Origin: Humulus lupulus
Lineage: Eukaryota; Streptophyta; Magnoliopsida; Rosales; Cannabaceae
Assembly: GCF_963169125.1 (NCBI RefSeq)
Contig: NC_084796.1
Location: 84,837,888 to 84,901,887 of the forward strand
Direction of reading: 5' to 3'
DNA: 64,000 nucleotides
The notes below the pieces were generated by a model that was given only the letters and a program-made list of their open reading frames with translations, had not been told where the DNA came from and ran no database searches. This document shows, in pieces, positions 34,931 to 46,830 of the stretch (positions are counted from its first letter, which is position 1; the number at the start of each line of letters is the position of its first letter). Both the position numbers and the translations under genes were made by a program.

Positions 34931-35689
34931 TATACATATAAAGAGAGATGGGTTGAGCTCACCTAGAGAGAGAGGGAGAGGGAGAGATCGTTGTCCTCAC
35001 AAAGCTCATCTATGGCATTGGTGGCAGCGGCTTTGAAGGAAAGCAGGGGCTTGCTGCTCAAATGGATAGATCGATCGAGATGAGAAGATTAGAGATTGAG
35101 AAACTATTGATGGAGAAAAGAGAGTGAGAGTGCAGCGTCCAACGGATGAGGAAGTTTTTTGAGAAAAGGCATTTGGTTTCAAGAACGGATATTAATTTGA
35201 AATCTGAAAAAAAAATGAAACATATACCTCACAGTCACCTGGGTTCTTGCTTCTAGCTAGCTATAGAGATACACAGTGATGGAAAAGGACAAGAGCTCAT
35301 CGCTTCAGCAATGGTGTGGTCATGGTGTGCTTCAGCTGCTCAATGGAAGGGATTGAAGAATAGTGGAATGAAGGAGAGAGACTCTGAGAGAAAGAAAGAG
35401 CGAGTGAGAGTGGGAGAGAGCCGACTGGAGTGTGTGAGAGAGAGAGGCAGCGTGTAAAGGGTTTCATAAAACATTCTTAATTTTTTATTGTTTTAGCTTT
35501 TTTCTTTTTGTCAATTTCATTTGGCGCCCACTATATTTTCATTTGGCGCCCACTATATTTTCATTTGGCGCCTATTGCTTTACACTTATTAAAAAATATT
35601 TTCTGTATCTTTTTTATTTGCATGTATCAATAACGCTTTTAATAATATGTTATATTTTTTTGTCATATTTGGTCAAAATTGTTGTAGTG
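34931..35689 (-). promoter_or_regulatory. Right end of F: GA-rich leader and 22-bp repeats
   Basis: GA-rich (CT-rich on the minus strand) segments at 34963-34990, 35100-35140 and 35370-35450 look like a 5' leader for minus-strand transcription of the captured exons. At 35517-35570 the 22-bp unit TTTTCATTTGGCGCCCACTA is repeated nearly three times. A promoter role is inferred only. Confidence 0.35.
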
Positions 35690-36805
35690 AAGGCTGAGCA
35701 TCAGCGACCGGCAGGGTTGATTCAGCCTTTGGGTATTCCCGAGTGAAAATGGGAGGATATGACGATGGATTTTGTGGGAGGATTACCTAGGACAGTAGGA
35801 CTTCATGAATCGGTGTGGGTGATAGTGGACAGATACACCAAGTCAGCTCATTTTCTTCTAGTGAGGTCGACATATACGGTGGATCAGTATGCATAGTTGT
35901 ATGTGAGGGAGATCGTATGTATCCATGGGGTTCCTAAGTCTATAGTGTCAGACACGAATCCTATCTTTACATCCAAGTTTTGGGGTGGTTTACAGAAGGC
36001 TATGGGAACTCAGTTGAAGTTTAGTGCAGCCTTTCATCCTCAGACTGATGGACAGTCTGAGAGGATGATTCAAGTATTGGAGGATATGCTCAAAGCATGT
36101 GTGATTGACTTTGAGGGATCGTGGAGTAAGTATAGTCCGTTGATTGAGTTTTCATACAACAATAGTTACCAATCAACGATTGGAGTGGCTCCCTATTAGA
36201 TGTTATATGGAAGGAGATGTAGATCACCCATTCACTGGGATGAGATGGGTGAGAGGAAGTATTTGGGGCCGGACATGGTTCAGAAGATGAATGAAGCTAT
36301 TGAGAAGATCCGAGCTAGGATGCTCGCCTCACAGAGTAGATAGAAGAGCTACGCTGATCCTAAGCATAGAGACGTGGAGTTCCAGGTTGGGGACCACGTG
36401 TTTCCTCAAGTTTCACCACTACGAGGGGTGAGGATATTTGGGAAGAAGGGCAAGTTAAGCCCTAGATTCATTGGACCTTTTGAGATCCTAGAAATGATCG
36501 ATCAGGTGTCTTACAGGTTAGCTTTGCCACCGTCGCTGTCGGGAGTTCATGACGTGTTCCATGTTTCTATGCTCCGGAAGTACGTCTCAGATACGACACA
36601 TGTGTTGAAGTATGCTGATCTGGAATTGCAGACAAATCTGTCTTATGTGGAACGACCTGTTCAGATTTTGGATTGGAATGATAAAGTGCTACGAAATAAA
36701 ATGATTCCTCTGGTTAAAGTATTGTGGAGAAATAGTAGGGTCAAGGAGGCAACCTAGGAGCTCGATTCAGCGATGCGGGATCAGTATCCTGAGTTGTTCA
36801 GGTAA
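35690..36805 (+). pseudogene. Integrase (core to C-terminus) of element C
   Basis: This continues the integrase cut by F: AEHQRPAGLIQPLGIPE, then the first catalytic Asp in TMDFVGGLPRT, the second in SIVSDTNPIFTSKFWG, and the Glu region [19 protein letters not shown]. Then come [17 protein letters not shown] and the C-terminal [24 protein letters not shown] and LVKVLWRNS segment, ending at TAA 36803. Stops occur near 35744 (TGA), 35894 (TAG), 36197, 36341 and 36755. The DDE residues are readable, but the frame is broken repeatedly. Chromodomain-like C-terminal text supports a chromovirus. Confidence 0.9.
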
Positions 36806-36841
36806 ATTTTGAGGACGAAATTCTCATTAGGAGGGGATAGT

Positions 36842-39260
36842 TGTAACGAGCCAAATTTACTAATAAGGCTTAAGAGCCTTGATTAGTATATCCGGAGGGC
36901 ATAACAGGATTATGTGTCATTTAAATGATTAAATGCATACTTATATGACTAATTGGATGAATGTGATGCATGACTACGTGTACTAGTATGCATGTAGGGC
37001 CTGATTAGGCTATACGGGTATATTCGTAATTTTGGCCCGTTGAGGGCATAAATGTAAATATTTGTGATAAATTGTTGAAACCACATTATTATGTTGATAT
37101 ATTTGTAGCTTGTGACTCAAGGCAATCCTAGTAAGCGGTTAAGCGGAAAAGTCACGGCGGGGATTTATACCCGCCTCGGGGTGAGTCTGGGGTAATTATG
37201 GGAATTTAGAAAATATATTGGAGATTATTTGATATTGAGGAATATAATTAGTGATTAGTTAGGTGTCAGGATGTAAGCGATTAATATTAGAGACATTCGA
37301 GGAATTAGCGGGAATTCGGAGTAATGACCAAAATGCCCTTAGAATGATATAAAGGCTTAGGATTTATGGGAGGGAAAATTGGTCATTTGGTTTAAAATCA
37401 AGAATAAGTATTACTCTGCTTTATTGGCTTATTGGAATGTGTAGATTATTTGAGAAGCCTAAAGGAAAACAAAAGAGACAAAAGAAAAGAAGGAAGGAAA
37501 ATCAGAACACCTAAGTTAACCCTTTCTCTCTCATTCGGTTCTGTCTTTTTGCGCCATTTCTTGGGGGGCTTTTGGAGCTGTGGTTCAGAGGAGGGTTAGG
37601 CCAAAGCTTAGCACCTGGATCCTTGGTAAAGCTAGGAGGTTCTACATGAAGTAAGTCTAATTGAGGTAAGCTTCAAGGCTGTTTTTGAGTTTCTGGTTTT
37701 GTGTTGAAATAGATTTCTGAATTTAGTTTTGGATGGGAATTATAGGGAATTAAGGCTGAGGTTCTGAGGACGGAAAGATAAGGAAGTGTGGAGGATAGCC
37801 TAAGGTCGAATTTCTCCATTGAAGGTAAGAAACTTTGGACTTGGTTGCTTGAATTCTGAAGTTTTTGGTATTCTGTTGAGTTTTTGAGTTTCAAGATCAA
37901 TCATAGTGATTTCTTCATTTTGGGGTGCATGTGCTTATGTTTTGTATGGTTGGGTCATATGGAGTGAGATATAGATGATGGTAGGCTTGTTTTGGTGTTT
38001 GGTTGAAGTTTGGAAGGATTTGGTAGAGGTTTGGCTCGGGGAAAATCGAAGGAAGAAAAAGCAGGGTTTGGCTGTGCTATGACTAGCGCTGTAGTGCTAG
38101 CCTTTGGGCGCTACAACGCTAGGCCTTGTGGTTAGAGAGCCTTTTGGTTCTATTTGTAGCGCTATATCGCCATCTTTATGGCGCTGTAGCGCTACCCTGT
38201 TTCCAGAAGGGGGTTTTTGTGATATTTCTTAGCGTTTTTTCCCGGGGGCTTGGGGTTTGATTCCACCACCCCGTTTGGTGGAATTAGGGCTTCCCGAGGG
38301 CTCGGGATTGGTCCCGAGGCTAGGTTTTGGAATTGAAGTTTGGTGATGATTCAGATCTATGGTTGTGACTAGGTGTACGCTAGGGCTCGGAAGGGATCAC
38401 GCTTGAGGGTCGGTTTCATTGATCAAAGCTAACGGAATCGAAGGTATGAAAATTGCACCCGGTTATGTGATTGTATTGGAACTAAGAGCTCCCTATATCT
38501 ATATGATGTCATAGATGGTATTATGCCACGGGACATGTGATAAACGGCCTAAGAGTGTCAGAATCAATATTTGCGCACAGGGCGCGGATCGACCACTGGT
38601 AGCTGAGGACAACTTGATATTCACTAGGCTCGGTTTAAGCAGGCCAGTGTCAGTGGGATAAATAGGGGGTGCGACCTAAGGGCGCCAACCCTGATTGTTA
38701 TATGTGAATTGGTTGTTATTGATAAATGATAAGCTTGGTATGCTGAATGCCTGATTATATGGATGTCCTGGACTGTTGAGTATATGATTACACTATATGA
38801 ATTATCTGATTATTTGATTGATGATTATGCTCTGTTATTGTGTTTTCTTGCTGGGCCTTGGCTCACGGGCTCTACGTGGTGCAGGTAAAGGCAAGGGTAA
38901 AGTGGACTAGTTCTGAGTGGGAGACCTTTGAGGATGAATGTAAATAGTCAGCTGATCGGTTGCCACGGCCGAGGAGTGGTACAGGACGGAAAAGCCTAAA
39001 ATTTTGTTTTGCCCTTAGAGTGGCTAGTAGCTGTACCTATGACCTGAAATTTTGTAAACTATCTTTCAAACGCTATTTCTTTTGGGATCCCATGTACTAA
39101 AATGTATAATTATATGAAATGTAACTTTTGTGACCAAAATCTTTTAACCGTAGTTCAATTATAGTTTCAGTAACATATTTCTAACTAAATGACTTGATTA
39201 GCAAGTCTTGCACTTTTATAAATACACAGTGTAATGGTCATGGCTATCCAGGGCGTTACA
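36842..39260 (+). repeat. 3' LTR of element C
   Basis: It is preceded by the conserved AATTTTGAGGACGAAATTC and the polypurine stretch AGGAGGGGATAG (36829-36840). It starts TGTAACGAGCC and ends GGGCGTTACA at 39260. It is complete (2419 bp) and matches 22648-24857 over the shared part. Confidence 0.93.
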
Positions 39261-41963
39261 CAATTCGTCATTGAGTTAGAGCCAGGGACAGAGCTAGTGT
39301 CGAGGGAACCTTATGGAATGGCACCGGTAGAACTGAAGGAATTAAAGATACAGTTACAGGAGCTTTTGGATTTGGGGTTCATCAGGCCCAGTTTTTCCCC
39401 ATAGATTACAAAAAATTGAACAAGTTGACCATCAAGAATAAGTACCTTCTCCAAGGATCGATGACTTTTTTGATTAGCTAGATGGAAAGACGGTATTCTC
39501 GAAGATTGATCTTCGATCTGGTTATCACCCGCTAAGGATCAAGGATGAGGATATACCGAAGACGGCCTTCCGTACGAGGTATGGGCACTATGAGTTTCTG
39601 GTCATGTCATTTGGTTTGACGAATGCCCTAGCAGCCTTCATGGATTTAATGAATCAGGTATTCAAGGACTTCTTCGATCAATTTGTGATTGTCTTCATCG
39701 ACGACATCTTAGTGTACTCCAAATCAGAGGCAGAACATGAGCAACATTTTTTATAGGTCTTGCAAAGACTAAGAGAACACCGGTTGTACGCCAAATTTAA
39801 GAAGTGTGAGCTCTGTCTACCAGAAGTGACATTCCTTGGACATATAGTTGGTGAAGATGGGATTAAGGTGGATCCATCTAAGGTGGAGGCAGTCGAAGAT
39901 TGGTTGAGGCCAAGGAACACCTCAGAGGTTATAAGCTTCCTTGGGTTAGTGGGTTACTACAGACAGTTCGTGGAAGGGTTCTCGAAGATTGCTGCACCGA
40001 TGATAGAATGGACACGAAAGAATTTGAAGTTCGTATGGTAAGAAAAGTGTGAAAAAAGTATTCAAGAATTGAAGTGGTGACTTATTACTTCACCTGTGCT
40101 AAGTCTTCCTTTAGAGGAAGGAACTTTTGTGGTTTATTACGACGAGTTGAGGTTGGGTTTGGGCTGTGTGTTGATGAAGAACGTGAAGGTTATAGCTTAT
40201 GTGTCACGATAGTTGAAGGAGTATGAGTAGTAGTACCCTACCAATGATTTGGAATTGGCGGCGGTGGTATTCGCACTGAAGGTGTGGCGACATTATCCAT
40301 ATGGATAGAAGTGCAAGATATACATCGGCCACAAGAGTTTGAAGTACTTCTTTACCCAGAAAGACCTGAACATGAGACAGAGGCGTTGGCTGGAGTTGGT
40401 AAAGGACTATGACTATGATATTCTTTATCACCCAGGGAAAGCCAATGTAGTGGCGGGTGCATTGAGCCGGAGAGGCTCGGGGCAGTTGTTTAGCTCTACT
40501 TAGTTATCAAGAGAGTTGGCTAATGAGATGTACAGAGCGATGATAGAGTTGGCGGTGGCCCGGTTGGCCAACATTACTCTGCAGTCGACCCTGCTAGAGC
40601 GAATTAGGGAGGGTCAATTGGTGGATGCACAATTACTGGAGGTTAGAGAGAATGTCTTAGCGGGAGTAGCTACGGACTATTCTATTTATGAGGTTGGTAT
40701 ATTACGGTATCAGGGTCAGATTTGTGTTCAGAGTGATATTGGGATTTGACGCGAGATACTAGATGAATCACATACCACACCGTACTCACTTCATCCAGGA
40801 ACCACAATGATGTATCTGGATCTACGAACATTGTATTGGTGGCCTGGAATGAAGAAGGATGTAGTAGAGTACGTGGCTAGGTGTTTGACTTGCCAGCAGG
40901 TGAAAGCTGAGCATCAGCGACCAGTGGGGTTGCATCAGTCTTTGGGTATTCCCGAGGGGAAATGGGAGGACATTACTATGGACTTTGTCGAAGGATTACC
41001 CAGGACAGTGGGGCTTGATGACTCGGTGTGGGTGATAGTGGATAGATACACCAAGTCAGCTCATTTTCGTCTAGTGAAGACGACTTATACGGTGGATCAG
41101 TATGCAGAGTAGTATGTGAGGGAGATCATATGTCTCCACGAGGTTCCTAAGTCTATTGTGTCTGACTGGGATCCTATCTTTACCTCCAAGTTTTGGGGTA
41201 GTTACAGAAGGCTATGGAGAGGGCGATTCAGGTGTTGGAGGATATGCTTAGGGCATGCGTGTTTTACTTTGAGGGATCTTGGAGTAAGTTTCTCCCATTG
41301 ATTGAGTTCTCATATAACAACAGTTATTAATCAAAGATTGGAGTGGCTCCATATGAGATGTTGTATGGGAGGAGATGTAGATCACCCATTCATTGGGATG
41401 AGATGGGTGAGAGGAAGTATTTGGGACCGGACATGGTTCAGAAGATTTGTGAGACTACTGAAAATATTCGAGCTCGAATGCTCACCTCATAGAGCAGACA
41501 AAAGAGCTACGCTGATCTAAAGCATAGGGACGTGGAGTTCCAGGTTGGGGACCATGTGTTTCTACGAGTTTCACCACTACGAGGGGTGAGAAGATTTGGG
41601 AAGAAGGACAAGCTAAGCCCTATATTCATTGGACCTTTTGAGATCCTGGAAATGATCGGACAGGCGGCCTACAGGTTGGCCTTGCAACCATCGTTGTCGG
41701 GAGTTCATGGCGTATTCCATGTTTCTATTCTTTGGAAGTACGTCTCAGATACAACACAAGTGTTGAAGTATGAGGACTTGGAATTGCAGACCGATTTGTC
41801 TTATGAGGAGGGACTGGTTCAGATCTTAGACAGGAAAGATAAAGTTTTACGAAACAAGACGATTCCTCCGGTTAAAGTATTGTGGAGGAATAGTAGTGTC
41901 GATGAAGCGACCTGGGAGCTTGAGTTAGCAATGCAGGATCAATATCCTGAATTATTTAGGTAA
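39261..41963 (+). pseudogene. RT-RNase H-integrase of element B
   Basis: B resumes right after the 3' LTR of C with [19 protein letters not shown] deletion of about 60 bp near 39403 removes the WGAPV..KKKD fingers part. The rest of RT is clear: [35 protein letters not shown] and [15 protein letters not shown] (near 39695), with [17 protein letters not shown] after it. RNase H is at 40125-40430 with stops. The integrase HHCC (HTTPYSLHPG..CLTCQQVK) and core (TMDFVEGLPRTVG, SIVSDWDPIFTSKFWG) are present. A deletion near 41213 removes the AMGTQL..HPQTDGQSE stretch with the catalytic Glu. The C-terminal 143 codons are open to TAA 41961. Confidence 0.9.
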
Positions 41964-41999
41964 ATTTTGAGGACGAAATTCTCAATAGGAAGGGATAGT

Positions 42000-44328
42000 T
42001 GTAACGACCCAAAATCACTAATAAGGCTTAAGGGCCTTGATTAGCGTGCCGGGTGGGCATAATTTGTTTATGTGTGTAGTTTAAAGGATTAAATGCATGA
42101 TTATGTGATAAGCATGATTATATGATTATATGTGAATAAATGTTTGAACACATGTTTATGAATATTGAATATGCATGTGGGCCCTAATTAGTTTAGAAGG
42201 GCATATTTGTAATTTGAACCCGTTGAGGGTATGATTTTGAGTTATGTGCAGTGCTTCTGGCATGAGGAGATCATGTTCCGCGGTGTTAGCAAGGGGTTTC
42301 GAAATTGGTATTTATTTGTGAAGCTGATAATTATTAGTAACCTGAGAATTAGTGTTGTTACTAAATAGTAAGCAAAAAGTTGTATTTTTGCAAAGAGTAA
42401 AAGGACTAAGTTTCCCTTGAGGTTTAAAAAGGAAGGGTGTTAGAAGGAGGGGTAGAAGGGTCATTTAGGCATTTTATGAGGTAAAACACAGCTGAAATTA
42501 TCCTTTACAGTTTAGGCTTTTCTAGAGGATTTTTGGTCATTTGGTTCAAGGTTTCAAAGGGAAAAGAGGAGCTAAAGTTAAGCAATTGAATTTCTTAAGG
42601 AACTGGGAGTAGAGTTAAACTTTGGAGGAGGATTTACAGCTAGCAATCCTTAGGAATTTCGAAATCAAGAAGAGGTAAGAACTTCAATTTCTGGTTTTGA
42701 ATATTGCTTGATGTTCTTGAGAGTTTGGATTTTGATTTATGAGATCTTGGTTTGGGATGAAGTTTAGAGCAACCTAAGCTTGAGAATCTGAGAATTAAAG
42801 CTTGGAAGGACATTGAAGCAACCTAGGGTTGGATTCATCCATCTGGGGTAATAATTTCTAGCCTTAATTGTCTGGATTTTCTAGTTTTAGATGGTGTTCT
42901 TCAGCTGTAGAGCTCAAGTTTGGTTTCTGTGTTTGATGATGATTTTAGCTTAGTTTTTGATGTTGTTAGGTGGTTTTTGATGAGATATAGTGAGTTATAG
43001 GTTTAATTTTGAGTTTGGATGAGGTTTGGGGTAGATGTTTGGAGTTTTTACTCGAGGGAGGCGAAGAAGAAACCTAGAAAATTGCATGCTCGGGTTGCAG
43101 CGTTGTAGTGCTAGGTCGGGAGTGCTACAACGATGGGCTGTGTTCCTGGGGGGTTAGGTTTCTAACTGTAGCTCTGTAGCGCCCCAATGGTATCGCTGTA
43201 GCGCTACCCTACCTCCAGCACATGGATTTTTGGTAGTTTTTAGGGTTTTTCTTGGGGGCTCAGGGCGACGGTTTCACCACTTCGTTTGGTGGAATTAGAG
43301 GTCCCGAGATTAACCTTTGGAATTCAAACTTATCGAAGTACCATTTTATGGATTGTGACTAGGTGTACACCAGGACTCAGAACGGGATTGTGCTCGGGGG
43401 TCGTGTTATTAACCAAAGCACTTGGAATTAAAGGTAAGAAAATCGCACATGTATGTCACTGATGTGACTAAGGGCTCCCTATATTTGAATGCATTTGTTG
43501 TATGATTATGATATGCCATAAGAGCATGAAATAAATGACCCAAGAGTGTCGCAATTGATATTTGTACACAGCACGCGACTCGGCCATTGGTAGCTGAGGA
43601 CAACTTAATAATCACTGAGCTTGGCTTAAGCGGGCCGGAGTCAGTGGGTTTAACACTGTACTTGGCCTAAGTGAGCCGAAGACAGTGGGTTAAATAGAGG
43701 GTGTGACTTAAGGGCGTCGACCCTGAGTATTGTATGATGATTATTGAAATGTTATCTTTGTTGTTTATAATCTTTTTAATACTGAGATGAATGGCTTATA
43801 CATAGTGAGTTGACCTTTTTGATTGGGTGACTGTTAGGGCATGTTAAATACTTGGTTCACAACTTTATGGATTGTTGGTTGACCGTCTTTTTTATGCTTT
43901 GCATTATGGTTTTCTTGCTGGGCCTTGGCTCACGAGTGCAACGTGGTGCAGGTAAAGGCAAGGGCAAGGTGGACCAATCTTGAGTTGGAGAGCTTTGGGG
44001 CAGAATGTACATAGTTAGCTGCTCGTCCGACACGACCGAGGGATGGTATAGGGACAAGAAAACCTAAAAAGCTTATTTTGTCGTTAGAGTGGCTTGTGGT
44101 TGTACATACCTTTTGTAATTTTGTAAACTGTCCTTTAAAACCCTGTTTTTGGGTTCCCATGTAACAAACGTTTATTTAAATGAGAAATTTCCCGTTTATG
44201 ACCAAAATCTTTTAACCCTATCCTAATTATGACTGTATAATCATGTTTTCAACTATATGACTTGATTATAAATTCTTGCATATTTATAATCACACAGTGT
44301 AACGGCCTTGGTTATCCAGGGTGTTACA
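42000..44328 (+). repeat. 3' LTR of element B
   Basis: It is preceded by AATTTTGAGGACGAAATTC and the polypurine stretch AGGAAGGGATAG (41987-41998). It starts TGTAACGACCC and ends GGTGTTACA at 44328, followed by the target duplication CTTGT. It is collinear with the 5' LTR at 18419-20761. Confidence 0.93.
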
Positions 44329-44944
44329 CTTGTACAGGTAGTACCTCAACGAGTTAGCACTTTGGTGTGATCTAGTTGAAGCAAGGTAAGAAAGCTTGGT
44401 AGTTTGCATGTTTTCTTCCTCATCTATGTTTTCTACCCTAACTCTTTTCTTAAAAATCTACATGTGGTACTTGGGGCTCGGTTTTGAGAGTTTAGATCGC
44501 CAAGCGATGGTTTTGAAGAGTTAAGTAACACATATCCAAGCTAAGGCTTCGAAAGGTAGAATCTATAGTTGAGTTCTTTATGTTTTGGTGTGATTCTTAT
44601 AGATCTGGTTGTATAGGGTATTTCAATAGTTTTTGAGCTTATTTTATGTTTATGGTTGAGATTTATGTGTGGTTTGATGATTTGCATGCATGCATGCATG
44701 TGGCCAGGGTTATGCTCGAAATGCTTATTGATGTTAGGTTGTGTAAAAATACATGCTGCCAAAATTTCATGGTGTGGCATCCAACGGGTTAGATCGCACT
44801 CCACTGCCTCTGTTTGTGAAAAATATTGGTGTAGTTGCATAGTTCTTTGTGATTACCTGAGGATAGGATTTGTAAAATCATAAAATGGTATTTTTAAACC
44901 CAAGTTATGAACGTTTTGGCATGTTGATGTGAATCTTGAAAATA

Positions 44945-45345
44945 TCTGGGCAGCATGCATTGCCCAGATTGTTTTGACTTGTGAGCGAGTTTTACTAATC
45001 AAAAAGCTATGAAATTTGGTAGGGTGTTATTTGAAACATGTATAAAGGTCACTGTAAATGTTTAGAGGAAAATGTATTAAGGTATAAGAGATATGATTTT
45101 TCAAAGTTTTCCCAAGAATCTGGAAACAAAACTTATGGGCAACGAGCACTGCCCAGATTGATTTAATTATTTTGATGAGTTTTATTATTTCAAAATTATG
45201 AAATTTTGGAGGAATCTAATTTAGACATGCATAAATATTTCTGTAAAAGTTTAGAAATAACTGGGCTACGGTATAAGAGAAGTGAATTTTTAAAGTTACC
45301 TTAAAATATGGGAAAAACTTCTGGGCAGCAGGCACTGCCCAAATT
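44945..45345 (+). repeat. Three diverged copies of a ~160-180 bp unit in LTR D
   Basis: The words GGGCAGC(A)..GCACTGCCCAGATTG, then TTATGAAATTTTGGA and a CTGTAAA..GTTTAGA segment, recur in the same order starting near 44948, 45138 and 45323. This marks an old tandem duplication inside the LTR. Confidence 0.6.
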
Positions 45346-46548
45346 GCTTTTCATTTTGAATGAGTTTTTCCATCTAAAAAATTATGAAATTTTGAAGGAA
45401 ATTAGTTATGATTTGTATAAAGGCCCCTGTAAAATTTAATAGAAAAATATGTCATGGCTTATGAGAAATGATTTTTCTAAGTTTTCCCTAAAAACCGAAA
45501 AGTAGTAATTTCGAACCTTAACAAAAAATGATTTTTGGGAGGTTAGTTCTCTTAAAATAAAACAAGTTTTGACGTGAGGCTTTTGTCGAGTCCTCGTACT
45601 TATGACACAGAATAGGTGAACGATAATTTAAGTGTTTTTTCCCAAAACACAACTTAGGACAAAAGTTTAAAAAGGAAACTTTACCACTTTAAATTAAATG
45701 GTGAAAGTAAAATTTTGGAACTGAAAAGAAATAGTTCCTTGCAAAGATAACTAAGGATTTGGAGACTTAACCAATCCCGAATCAGTATGAGTTAATTTAA
45801 AAGTTCATTTTCTTTAAGTTATGGGTCCAAATGCCCTTCTTTTAAAAAATAACGTAAAAATAGACCCTATGTTATGGATAAAAATGGTAAGAATTGGAGT
45901 TGGAATTTGTAGAATCTTTAAGAGTACGGGATAATATTGATATATATTATTTGTAAAGGGTCAAAAAGTGGTATTTTGTTAATTATAGAAAACAGTAAAC
46001 TTTCGTAAGAGGACGAAAAGTTGGTATTTTTCTATTGATAGAAGTTGAGTAGAACTCCTTTTTCAAAAACAACCAAAATACGAGTCATCCGATAAGAGAG
46101 TTCTCTAGTTGAAGAATATTAAGATGCACAACACGGAGAGTGTGTTGCGGTGAGGCCAATTTTCTCATGATATTGAAAAGACGGAAACGAAATCCGGTCT
46201 TATACATTGTAAGGTGTATAAGAGGCAATAGTATAGAGTCTCTAAGAGAACGTTATTGCGTGTAGCTATCATATAATATTAGATATATGAGTATGCCATA
46301 GTTTAATTTGAGTGGCATATATTAATTAAAGTAACCGCGAAAGGGAAAATGAATACCAGTGTTAAAGATCCAGCTGGGAGCTAAGGACTCCAAGTAAGTT
46401 AGCCTTTCTCTTTCTTGGCTACAACATGAATATAATAGTGTGTGCTTGTAGTAGTACATTACACTAGTTTTGTTTGGGTCATTAAGACCAGGGTATGCAT
46501 AATACATACTCTTGCAATGCTTTTGCATTCTGCGGCTTAATGGTAAGT

Positions 46549-46830
46549 GAGTTCGGGTTGGATCCAGAACATTATTGCAATACTGTTTGGGTTGGAGCCA
46601 GTACATGGTGAAATTAAAGTTGGGGTTGGAGCCAGGATATGGTGAAATTATAGTCCATGTTGGAGCCAGGACATGGTAAGATTATTGTCCGGGTTGGAGC
46701 CAGGACATGGTAAGATAAAGTCCAGGTTGGAGCCAGGACATGGTAATATAGTCTAGGTTGGACCTAGGATGTGATAATATAGTCTGGGTTGGAGTCAGGA
46801 CGCTAAGAGTGAATCCGGGATGGAGCCAGG
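46549..46830 (+). repeat. Minisatellite (about 34-bp unit) in LTR D
   Basis: Eight or nine diverged copies of a 31-37 bp unit with core GGTTGGAGCCAGGACATGG, linked by GTAAGATTATTGTCC-like spacers, run head to tail. Copies at the edges are the most diverged, as expected for an array that grew from the middle. Confidence 0.9.

Larger units (their letters stand above)
28637..35689. mobile_element. CACTA-type transposon F with captured host exons
   Basis: F begins CACTACAAGAAAAAAC (28637). Read inwards from the other end it begins CACTACAACAATTTTG (complement of 35674-35689). The 3-bp duplication AAG flanks it (28634-28636 and 35690-35692). Removing F and one AAG joins the integrase text of C seamlessly (QQVK and AEHQRP). 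Subterminal words such as ATAACGCTT recur at both ends (near 28692 and 35629). Its 7 kb contain no transposase text. Instead there are minus-strand exon-like pieces of at least three host genes between 29301 and 31510, so it is a non-autonomous gene-capturing CACTA (Pack-CACTA type). F is the youngest provable insertion of the nest. Confidence 0.93.
22648..39260 (+). mobile_element. Ty3/gypsy LTR retrotransposon C, inserted in B
   Basis: C has a 5' LTR lacking its first 190 bp or so (22648-24857), a complete 3' LTR (36842-39260), a primer site, gag-pol and a polypurine tract. It is very similar to B in coding text and LTR layout, so it is a member of the same or a sister family that jumped into B. 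B resumes at 39261 with RT text (FVIELEPG). About 0.2 kb of B sequence, judged from C itself, is missing across the left junction, so no TSD is left. CACTA element F interrupts the integrase of C. Many stops, a 20-30 bp RT deletion and frameshifts make C inactive. Confidence 0.9.
18419..44328 (+). mobile_element. Ty3/gypsy LTR retrotransposon B (nested host of C)
   Basis: B is bounded by two LTRs of about 2.34 kb (18419-20761 and 42000-44328) that match along their length (start TGTAACGACCCAAAATC, end GGTGTTACA). It is flanked by a perfect 5-bp duplication CTTGT (18414-18418 and 44329-44333). Internally it has a tRNA-Met primer site, gag and the first part of protease, then the inserted relative C, then RT-RNase H-integrase (39261-41963) and a polypurine tract. 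The C-terminal integrase text ([18 protein letters not shown]) suggests the Tekay/Del chromovirus group. Many stops and small deletions make it inactive. Confidence 0.93.
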
